Part shown: positions 1 through 5,198 of the stretch, piece by piece
How positions within the stretch are numbered: the stretch's first letter is position 1
How the letters are laid out: each line of letters starts with the position of its first letter
Assembly: GCA_030623125.1 (NCBI GenBank)
Contig: JAUXMQ010000111.1
Coordinates: 1 to 5,198, forward strand
Origin: Acidimicrobiia bacterium
Lineage (GTDB): Bacteria; Actinomycetota; Acidimicrobiia; Spongiisociales; ZC4RG35
Length of the DNA stretch: 5,198 nucleotides
Direction: 5' to 3'
Notes under the pieces: model-generated
Told to the model about the DNA's origin: nothing
Database searches by the model: none
Seen by the model: only the letters and a program-made list of their open reading frames with translations
Made by a program: the position numbers and the translations under genes

Positions 1-2
1 CT

Positions 3-2045
3 TATGCCACCATCGACCACCACAGCAGGAGAACTTCGCAGAAGGCGTTCTTGCGCAACCTGGGGCGGGGAGAGGCATACGCCCGGGAGGCTCCGGTTCT
101 CTGGGACGTCGACTTCAGATCGGCGGTAGCCCAAGCCGAGCTCGAGGATAGGGAGAGGCCCGGGTCCTATCACCGGGTGGCCTTTCACAAGGCCGGTGGC
201 GGTTCGATTCATGTCGAGACCAGCCGGCCCGAGTTGATCTGCTCCTGTGTTGCCCTGGTGGCCCACCCCGATGACGACCGTTATCAGGACCTCTTCGGAT
301 CGACGGTCACCTCGCCGCTGTTCGGTGTCGAAGTGCCGGTGGTTGCTCATGAGCTCGCCGATCCCGAGAAAGGAACGGGTGTGGCCATGATCTGCACTTT
401 CGGTGACACCACCGACGTCACATGGTGGCGTGAGCTGGACTTGCCGACACGTTCAGTCATCCAGCACAACGGGAGGTTTCAGGAGGAGACTCCTGATTGG
501 CTGGGCGGTGGTGGCGAGAAGGTTTACAGAGAGATTGCCGGTCTCTATTCCAACCAGGCACGGCGGAAGATGGCCGAGTTGCTCACCGAATCCGGAGATC
601 TGATGGGGGAGCCAAAACAGATCTCCCATCAGGTCAAGTTCTACGAAAAGGGCGAGCGCCCGCTTGAAATCGTGACCAGCCGGCAGTGGTACATCCGCAA
701 CGGTGGCCGCGACGATGAGCTGCGGAAGGCTCTGCTGGCCCGAGGGGCGGAGCTGGAGTGGGTGCCCGAGTTCATGGAGGTCCGCTATCAGCACTGGGTT
801 GATGGGTTAAACGGGGATTGGCTGGTTTCACGTCAGCGATTTTTCGGTGTGCCGATCCCGATTTGGTATCAGATCGATGACAGCGGCGGCGTTGTCTATG
901 ACAGGCCGCTCATCCCGGGCGAGGCCGATCTGCCGATCGATCCGAGCAGTGATGTCCCTGAAGGCTATGTCGAGTCCTCACGCGGCCAGCCCGGTGGCTT
1001 CGTCGGCGATCCCGACATCATGGACACATGGGCCACGTCGTCGCTGACACCCGAGATCGCCGGTCATTGGGACGACGACCCCGATCTCTTCGAGAGGGTC
1101 TATCCCATGGACATTCGCCCACAGGGTTCTGACATCATCCGCACCTGGCTCTTTGCGACGGTGGTGCGTGGTCATTACGAGCATTCGAAGCTGCCCTGGA
1201 GCAGCGCCACGATCAACGGGTGGATTCTCGACCCGGACAGAAAGAAGATGTCCAAATCGAAGGGCAACGTGATGACCCCGGCCCCTCTGCTCGAGGAGTA
1301 CGGGTCCGAGGCCGTGCGCTACTGGGCCTGCAATGGCCGGCCCGGAGTTGACACGGCCGTAGACCTCGGTGTCATCAAGATTGGACGCCGTCTCGCCATC
1401 AAGATTCTCAATGCCTCCCGGTTTGCCCTCGGATTCTCCGGGGACGTCGATCCGGCCAACATCACCGAACCGATCGACCGTTCGATGCTGGGCGGGCTGT
1501 CCCAGGTGGTTCGGCAGGCGACGGAGGCCTTCGAGCGATTTGACTACGCAAGGGCCCTCGAGGTCACCGAGCGCTCATTTTGGAGTTGGACCGACGACTA
1601 TCTGGAGCTGGTCAAGACCCGCGCCTACGGCGAGGGTCGCGAGGCTGCGTCGGCACAGGCAACTCTGCAAATGGGGCTGTCGGTTTATCTCCGACTCTTT
1701 GCCCCGTTTCTTCCCTTTGTCACCGAGGAGGTGTGGAGTTGGTGGAAGGAAGGCTCCATTCACCGGGCGAGTTGGCCGTCGACCGACGAGTTCGAGGCTC
1801 TCGTCGCCGACAGTGCCATCCTGGAGATCACCAGCCAGGTGCTGAGCGCCGTGCGGCGAGTCAAGTCAGACGCCAAAGTGTCTATGCGCGCCGAGGTCGA
1901 CAGCGTGTCGGTTACGACCGATGATCTGGGGATCGGGCATCTGCGTCAGGGAGAGTCAGATCTGCTGGCTGCCGCCAGAGCAGAGAGAATCGATTACTCA
2001 GATGGGGAGTTCTCTGTGGAGGCGGTACTCGTCGCGTCGAAATGA
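3..2045 (+). CDS. valS: Valyl-tRNA synthetase, 3' part (5' end outside window)
   Basis: Class I aminoacyl-tRNA synthetase that charges tRNA-Val with valine in the cytoplasm. The reading frame is open from the first full codon (Tyr at 3), so the gene begins left of the window and the HIGH motif is not seen. Visible in order: the editing (CP1) domain with ETSRPEL at 216-236, AHPDDDRY just after it and GTG...FGDTTD at 372-416; the return to the catalytic fold with SRQRFFGVP at 828-854 and DTWATSSL at 1023-1046; the KMSKS ATP-binding loop at 1245-1259; and the helical anticodon-binding domain at about 1476-1800, including FAPFLPFVTEEVW. The editing motifs differ from the usual TTRPET and PAHD forms, and the protein stops about 60 residues past the anticodon domain, leaving no room for the usual C-terminal coiled-coil arm. 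Both features fit an alternative ValRS form I recall from actinobacteria. About 681 residues are visible; roughly 150-200 are missing upstream. Isoleucyl-tRNA synthetase is the main alternative and fits less well. Confidence 0.95.
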   Translation, partial: YATIDHHSRRTSQKAFLRNLGRGEAYAREAPVLWDVDFRSAVAQAELEDRERPGSYHRVAFHKAGGGSIHVETSRPELICSCVALVAHPDDDRYQDLFGSTVTSPLFGVEVPVVAHELADPEKGTGVAMICTFGDTTDVTWWRELDLPTRSVIQHNGRFQEETPDWLGGGGEKVYREIAGLYSNQARRKMAELLTESGDLMGEPKQISHQVKFYEKGERPLEIVTSRQWYIRNGGRDDELRKALLARGAELEWVPEFMEVRYQHWVDGLNGDWLVSRQRFFGVPIPIWYQIDDSGGVVYDRPLIPGEADLPIDPSSDVPEGYVESSRGQPGGFVGDPDIMDTWATSSLTPEIAGHWDDDPDLFERVYPMDIRPQGSDIIRTWLFATVVRGHYEHSKLPWSSATINGWILDPDRKKMSKSKGNVMTPAPLLEEYGSEAVRYWACNGRPGVDTAVDLGVIKIGRRLAIKILNASRFALGFSGDVDPANITEPIDRSMLGGLSQVVRQATEAFERFDYARALEVTERSFWSWTDDYLELVKTRAYGEGREAASAQATLQMGLSVYLRLFAPFLPFVTEEVWSWWKEGSIHRASWPSTDEFEALVADSAILEITSQVLSAVRRVKSDAKVSMRAEVDSVSVTTDDLGIGHLRQGESDLLAAARAERIDYSDGEFSVEAVLVASK

Positions 2046-2054
2046 CGGAATCTG

Positions 2055-2060
2055 TACAGT
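2055..2060 (+). promoter_or_regulatory. Possible -10 box for a leaderless transcript of the small membrane protein gene
   Basis: TACAGT fits the TANNNT actinobacterial -10 pattern and ends 7 bases before the ATG at 2068, which would place transcription start at or next to the start codon. No Shine-Dalgarno sequence lies in the usual window; the nearest GGAA (2047-2050) is 17 bases from the ATG. No convincing -35 is visible. The gene could instead be read through from valS, which ends 22 bases upstream. Confidence 0.4.
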
Positions 2061-2067
2061 CTCTCTC

Positions 2068-2436
2068 ATGAGATTCATCATCACACTTCTGAGTACGGCA
2101 GCTTCGCTTTGGGTGGCCGTCTTGTTGGTCAGCGGACTCGAGTTCTCGGGTGTTTGGTGGCAGTTCCTGATTGTCGCCGCGATCATGGGACTGGCGAACG
2201 CCATCGCCAGGCCGATCATCACCTTTTTCAGCCTTCCTTTCATTTTGGTGACACTCGGGCTGTTCCTGTTCATCGTGAACGCATTGGTGCTTCAGTTGGT
2301 TGTCTGGTTGTCCGGTCCCAGCGTCTTCGATCTCGGCCTGACCTCCACCGGCTTCTTCTGGGCCACCTTCTGGGGTTCGATTGTGGTATCAGTGGTCGGG
2401 TGGATCCTCGGCCTCGTCCTACCGGACGGAGACTGA
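2068..2436 (+). CDS. Phage holin family 4 / YvlD-like small membrane protein
   Basis: A 122-residue, very hydrophobic protein with four likely membrane helices at about residues 3-22, 29-46, 58-81 and 98-118. The central block, with N44, RP at 48-49, the LP at 56-57 and TLGLFLFIVNAL at 62-73, is the hallmark of the family named after a phage holin superfamily and including Bacillus YvlD. Members are common chromosomal inner-membrane proteins of unknown role, and nothing here (no endolysin, no phage genes) suggests lysis. The ATG at 2068 was chosen because the frame upstream overlaps valS with unconvincing sequence and the first helix begins right after it. No Shine-Dalgarno sequence precedes it, but a TACAGT box sits 7 bases upstream. 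It lies 22 bases after valS, so co-transcription is possible, and it ends 2 bases before the stop of the convergent exporter gene. The family call is fairly sure; the function is unknown. Confidence 0.88.
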   Translation: MRFIITLLSTAASLWVAVLLVSGLEFSGVWWQFLIVAAIMGLANAIARPIITFFSLPFILVTLGLFLFIVNALVLQLVVWLSGPSVFDLGLTSTGFFWATFWGSIVVSVVGWILGLVLPDGD

Positions 2437-2438
2437 TC

Positions 2439-4241
2439 TCAATCGGAGAGTTGACGTTCCAGAAGCCGCGCATAAACCCCGCCGGCTGCGACGAGATCTT
2501 CGTGCGCCCCCTCCTCCACGATCCGGCCATCGGAGATGACCACCAGACGGTCAGCCGCGCGCACCGTGCTGAGACGGTGGGCGATGACGAGAGTCGTGCG
2601 TCCGATCATCAAGCGCTCCAGAGCCTGTTGAACCAGACCCTCGGACTCGGCGTCCAACGAGCTCGTAGCCTCGTCGAGGATGAGAATGCGGGGATCGGCG
2701 AGAAGTGCCCGGGCGATGGCGACCCTTTGGCGTTGCCCGCCCGAGAGCTGGATTCCACGCTCGCCCACGACGGTCTCGTAGCTGTCGGGAAACTCCGTGA
2801 TGAATTCGTGAGCGTTGGCAGCCGTCGCCGCCTTCATGAGCTCTTGGTCGATCGCCTCAGGCTTCGATATGCGCAGGTTCTCGGCGATCGTCCCGGAGAA
2901 GAGCTGCACCTCCTGGGGAACGGCTGCCATCTGAGCTCGTAAATCGGCCAGAGACTGGTTTCTGACATCGACATCATTCACCAGGACCCGACCACCGGTG
3001 GGGTCGTAAAAGCGAGGTATCAGTTGTGTGATCGTCGACTTGCCGGCACCCGATGGACCCACGAGGGCTACGACCTCGCCGGGCTCCAGCTTCAGGTCGA
3101 TCTTCGTCAAAACCTGGCTGTCCCGTCCCTCATAACTGAAACTCACCGACTCCAGACGAACGGAGCCCTCCTGATGTGACGGAACCTCAGGATGGCCGAC
3201 TTGGTGGACCTCGACGGACATGGCAAGAAGCTCGAAAATGCGACGGGAAGCGCCGAGCGCCTCCTGCAGTTGTGAGTAGATACCGGTGAACGTTCCGATC
3301 GCCCCTGCCACAGTCAGGGTGTACAAGAGAAAGGAAACCAGTTCTCCGGCGCTCATTGATCCGGCAAGCACCTGTCGACCGCCAACCCAAAGGACCAATG
3401 CCAGGGTTCCAAATCCGACGAAGGTGACACCAGGCACGAACAATGCCCGCAGCCGGGCTCGTCTCAGAGCGACCTCGTAGGACCGAGCGATTCCCGCTGC
3501 GTAGTGGCTGGTGGCGTCCGGCTCGGCAGAGAACCATTTGACGACTCGTATCGAGGCGATCGACTCGTCGGCGAAGGCGTTTGCTGACGCAATCTCATCC
3601 TGAAAAACCGTGGAGATGCGATTGAGACGGCGGCCAAAAAACGCGGCGGCAAGGATCGCTATCGGTAGAAAGGTGAGCACAGTGAGCGAGAGCCTCGGGC
3701 TCAGCACGAGCATCAAGGCGACGCCTCCGACGAGAGTGATGCCCTGGGCCAACGTCTGTGCCACCGCACTGGAGACAGTTCCCTGTATCACCGACGCGTC
3801 CGAAGTCAGACGTGATGTGATCTCTCCGGTTCTTCTCTTATCGAAAAAGGGCACCGGAAGTCGCACGATGCGCTCGTAGACCGTGCGTCGCAAGTCAGCG
3901 ACCACACCCTCACCGACAATGGCCACTGCGTAGGAGCGTATGTAGTTGAAAGCGGCCTGAGCCAGGAAGACGCCGAGAAGAATCAGAGCCAACCGATCCA
4001 GGCTTTCAGTGGTTGTCTCAGCTCCGATGGCGGTGTCAACGAGCCCGCCCATTATCAGAGGGAAGACGAGGCCGAGAGCGGATGCGACCGTGACTCCGAG
4101 AATCGCGGTCGCCAGCCACCCTCGATATGGACGAAGAAACCCGAGCAGTTCTGTCAGTTGACCGATCTGTCCTCTCAGCGGAAGGTCGGAATCTTCCTCG
4201 TTGGCGCCACCATGGCGGGTTCGTCGGCTCATGGGACGCAT
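2439..4241 (-). CDS. ABC exporter, fused transmembrane-ATPase half-transporter (MsbA/LmrA type)
   Basis: A complete 600-residue type IV ABC exporter subunit, expected to work as a homodimer or heterodimer in the cytoplasmic membrane, using ATP to export or flip a lipid, drug or peptide; the substrate cannot be read from sequence. After a charged, hydrophilic N-terminus (1-40) come six likely membrane helices at about 42-64, 83-105, 157-180, 185-203, 268-290 and 298-320, with the typical RLPVPFFDKRRTGEI coupling segment at 127-141. The ATPase domain (about 361-600) has Walker A GPSGAGKST at 395-403, Q-loop Gln443, signature LSGGQ at 499-503, Walker B ILILDE at 519-524 with catalytic Glu524, the D-loop SLD at 528-530 and H-loop His555. 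All catalytic residues are intact, so it need not depend on a partner. No second half-transporter gene is adjacent, which favours a homodimer. The ATG at 4241 fits a leaderless start (TACAAT 6 bases upstream); the in-frame ATG at 4232 is the alternative. It is convergent with the small membrane protein gene and divergent from the LtaS-like gene. Confidence 0.96.
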   Translation of the reverse strand: MRPMSRRTRHGGANEEDSDLPLRGQIGQLTELLGFLRPYRGWLATAILGVTVASALGLVFPLIMGGLVDTAIGAETTTESLDRLALILLGVFLAQAAFNYIRSYAVAIVGEGVVADLRRTVYERIVRLPVPFFDKRRTGEITSRLTSDASVIQGTVSSAVAQTLAQGITLVGGVALMLVLSPRLSLTVLTFLPIAILAAAFFGRRLNRISTVFQDEIASANAFADESIASIRVVKWFSAEPDATSHYAAGIARSYEVALRRARLRALFVPGVTFVGFGTLALVLWVGGRQVLAGSMSAGELVSFLLYTLTVAGAIGTFTGIYSQLQEALGASRRIFELLAMSVEVHQVGHPEVPSHQEGSVRLESVSFSYEGRDSQVLTKIDLKLEPGEVVALVGPSGAGKSTITQLIPRFYDPTGGRVLVNDVDVRNQSLADLRAQMAAVPQEVQLFSGTIAENLRISKPEAIDQELMKAATAANAHEFITEFPDSYETVVGERGIQLSGGQRQRVAIARALLADPRILILDEATSSLDAESEGLVQQALERLMIGRTTLVIAHRLSTVRAADRLVVISDGRIVEEGAHEDLVAAGGVYARLLERQLSD

Positions 4242-4247
4242 CGCCGG

Positions 4248-4253
4248 ATTGTA
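4248..4253 (-). promoter_or_regulatory. Probable -10 box of the ABC exporter gene
   Basis: On the - strand this reads TACAAT, five of six matches to TATAAT, and is followed by six bases (CCGGCG) and then the ATG at 4241. Transcription would therefore start at or beside the A of the start codon, giving a leaderless mRNA. The bases before the ATG contain no Shine-Dalgarno sequence, which agrees. No recognisable -35 is seen at the expected distance. Confidence 0.5.
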
Positions 4254-4305
4254 AGGGTCGTCCGGTCCAACTCGGGCCGTTCGGTCTCATCGCCGTTGGC
4301 CTGGA

Positions 4306-4311
4306 TTGACA
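4306..4311 (+). promoter_or_regulatory. Possible -35 box (TTGACA) for the LtaS-like gene
   Basis: A perfect TTGACA faces the LtaS-like gene. The best partner at a legal distance is the weak GGCAAT at 4330-4335 (18-base spacer), which would start transcription near 4342. A TAGCTT at 4336-4341 lies 7 bases before the GTG at 4349 and could instead serve as a -10 for a leaderless start, but it is too far from this -35. The -10 is therefore unresolved. Confidence 0.35.
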
Positions 4312-4316
4312 TGTCA
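4307..4316. promoter_or_regulatory. Perfect 10-base palindrome, candidate operator
   Basis: TGACATGTCA equals its own reverse complement and overlaps five of the six bases of the TTGACA box. A dimeric repressor bound here would block the rightward promoter. The symmetry does not continue into the flanking bases, and no regulator gene is in the window, so the operator role is inference. Confidence 0.3.
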
Positions 4317-4348
4317 GGTTGCAGTCGCGGGCAATTAGCTTTCGGGTG

Positions 4349-5198
4349 GTGGGTTCAGGACCAAACGGGCAAAACCGAGTCTGGAGAAGACTTCTGGTGA
4401 TCTGTGGGCTGAGTGCGGCTGCCTTCGCCGCACCGCTTCTGGACATCTATGGCCGCAATCCGGAGGTGTTTGTGGCCAATCGGACCAGCCCCGCACAGAT
4501 AGTCCTCTTCGGTCTGCTGATAGCCCTCGTCATGCCGGCAGTGGCTCTGGTCGTTCTCTGGGTCGCAGATCGGATCGGCGGTCGTGCTCCCGATATCACC
4601 TACAAGGCGATCGTCGGTGTCCTGGCGATAGCCATCGGGCTCGTCATCAGCCGACAGGTTCTTCCCGACAGCACCATCCTGGCAATTGCCGTAGCCCTTG
4701 GGGTCACGCTGGTTGTGGTTCTGATGGTCCGCCGGTTTGAAGGCGTGCTGGCGTGGTTTGCGATTTCGCTTCCCCTCGTCGTCGTCATGTTCGTGGCGAC
4801 TTCGGCATCGGCACGACTGATCTGGACCGAACTGGAGACTGCGGACGCCACCGTCGAAATCGGCCATCCGGCTCCGATTGTGATTATCCAATTGGATGAG
4901 ATGCCGATCGCCTCGCTAATGGACAGCGGAGGAAGCGTCAACGCCGCTCTCTTTCCCAGTTTCGCTCGTTTGAGCGAGGAGGGCACCTGGTATCGAAACT
5001 CCTTTTCGAGCTCGATCGCCACAACTCAGAGCGTCCCCGCGATCCTCACCGGAGTCCTGGGGGAGAAGGGGATGAGCCCTTCGTCGGTTGACCATCCAGA
5101 CAACCTGTTCACGTTGTTGGCGAACACATATGAGATGCATGTCATCGAGTGGGTCGCCGACATGTGCACCGAGGACATCTGTCCCGACTACGCCGGAC
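4349..5198 (+). CDS. LtaS-like / sulfatase-family membrane enzyme, 5' part (3' end outside window)
   Basis: About 283 residues of a gene that runs off the right edge. The N-terminal part has five likely membrane helices at about residues 15-34, 50-72, 86-105, 109-127 and 133-152. An alkaline-phosphatase-superfamily domain, predicted outside the membrane, starts near residue 175. This matches the layout of lipoteichoic acid synthase and related envelope phosphotransferases. Asp183 and Glu184 in IVIIQLDEMP are candidate metal ligands. In IATTQSVPAILTG (223-235) a Thr (225 or 226) sits where sulfatases carry the formylglycine Cys, so a Thr-nucleophile phosphotransferase or phosphatase is more likely than a true sulfatase. 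The distal metal-binding Asp/His residues are outside the window. The start is uncertain: GTG 4349 (or 4346) keeps the Arg-Arg that would anchor helix 1 on the inside but has no Shine-Dalgarno sequence, whereas GTG 4397 has GGAG 10 bases upstream but shortens helix 1. Substrate unknown. It is divergent from the ABC exporter. Confidence 0.85.
   Translation, partial: MGSGPNGQNRVWRRLLVICGLSAAAFAAPLLDIYGRNPEVFVANRTSPAQIVLFGLLIALVMPAVALVVLWVADRIGGRAPDITYKAIVGVLAIAIGLVISRQVLPDSTILAIAVALGVTLVVVLMVRRFEGVLAWFAISLPLVVVMFVATSASARLIWTELETADATVEIGHPAPIVIIQLDEMPIASLMDSGGSVNAALFPSFARLSEEGTWYRNSFSSSIATTQSVPAILTGVLGEKGMSPSSVDHPDNLFTLLANTYEMHVIEWVADMCTEDICPDYAG
4383..4389 (+). promoter_or_regulatory. Possible ribosome binding site for the alternative GTG start at 4397
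   Basis: GGAGAAG lies 7 bases before the in-frame GTG at 4397 (its GGAG core is 10 bases away). It is the only decent Shine-Dalgarno-like sequence near any candidate start of the LtaS-like gene. Using it would remove 16 residues, including the Arg-Arg before the first helix and its first three residues. Confidence 0.3.

Larger units (their letters stand above)
4242..4348. other. Divergent intergenic control region
   Basis: About 107 bases separate the divergent exporter and LtaS-like genes, the only sizeable non-coding stretch in the window. It must hold promoters for both directions. It contains TACAAT facing left, a perfect TTGACA facing right, and the 10-base palindrome TGACATGTCA. Its right limit depends on which GTG starts the LtaS-like gene; with the start at 4397 it grows to about 155 bases. 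Confidence 0.7.

Noticed and set aside
51..53. TTG as the start codon of valS
   Set aside because: The frame is open to the left edge and the residues before it (nt 3-50) continue recognisable ValRS sequence, so this is an internal Leu codon.
2052..2059. 8-base palindrome CTGTACAG before the small membrane protein gene
   Set aside because: It is short and expected by chance, with no flanking symmetry. The overlapping TACAGT is better explained as a -10 box.
2415..2428. Hairpin CGTCC-TACC-GGACG as a terminator at the convergent junction
   Set aside because: The stem is only five base pairs and has no T-run on either strand. It also lies inside the coding sequence of the small membrane protein.
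2068..2436. Prophage remnant, because the family carries the name 'phage holin'
   Set aside because: The name is historical; members are widespread chromosomal proteins. There are no other phage genes, no integration site and no change in composition.
2109..2942. Long + strand open frame of 277 codons
   Set aside because: It overlaps the small membrane protein gene in another frame and lies antisense to the exporter ATPase domain. Its translation is Arg/Gly-rich and unlike any family I know, whereas the opposite strand has every ABC motif.
4158..4400. + strand open frame across the exporter start and the intergenic region
   Set aside because: It runs antisense to the exporter N-terminus and into the LtaS-like gene in another frame, and its product looks non-native. 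It reflects high GC, not coding.
4355..4891. - strand open frame of 178 codons opposite the LtaS-like gene
   Set aside because: Its translation is rich in Asp, His, Gln and Arg with no domain, a typical antisense shadow. The + strand frame gives clean membrane helices and a sulfatase-fold motif.

Overview
The window looks like ordinary chromosomal DNA of an actinobacterium. It is GC-rich (around 60% by eye), densely coded, and its proteins read like actinobacterial families. The valyl-tRNA synthetase is of an alternative form that I associate from memory with Actinomycetota. An uncultured or lesser-known class such as Acidimicrobiia is possible, but nothing here settles the class. There are no mobile elements, CRISPR arrays, tRNA or rRNA genes.

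Layout, left to right: (1) The 3' three-quarters of a valyl-tRNA synthetase gene (valS) runs in from the left edge on the + strand and stops at 2045. (2) After 22 bases comes a small + strand gene (2068-2436) for a 122-residue, four-helix membrane protein of the YvlD / 'phage holin family 4' type. (3) Only 2 bases further on is the stop codon of a convergent, intact ABC exporter gene (2439-4241, - strand), a fused transmembrane and ATPase half-transporter of the MsbA/LmrA type. (4) A divergent intergenic region of about 107 bases (4242-4348) holds a good -10 box for the exporter, a perfect TTGACA, and a perfect 10-base palindrome overlapping that TTGACA. (5) A + strand gene starts at about 4349 and runs off the right edge. 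It encodes five membrane helices followed by an extracytoplasmic alkaline-phosphatase-superfamily domain of the lipoteichoic-acid-synthase / sulfatase-like type.

valS is housekeeping translation. The other three genes are membrane or envelope genes. The exporter and the LtaS-like enzyme diverge from one short control region, so a shared role in envelope lipid or polymer handling is possible, but this is inference only.

The strongest unusual signals are regulatory. The start of the small membrane protein and the start of the exporter both lack a Shine-Dalgarno sequence and have a TANNNT box 6-7 bases before the ATG, the layout expected for leaderless mRNAs. The convergent pair also has no room for, and no visible, intrinsic terminator. 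I did not find a clearly undescribed biological system here.
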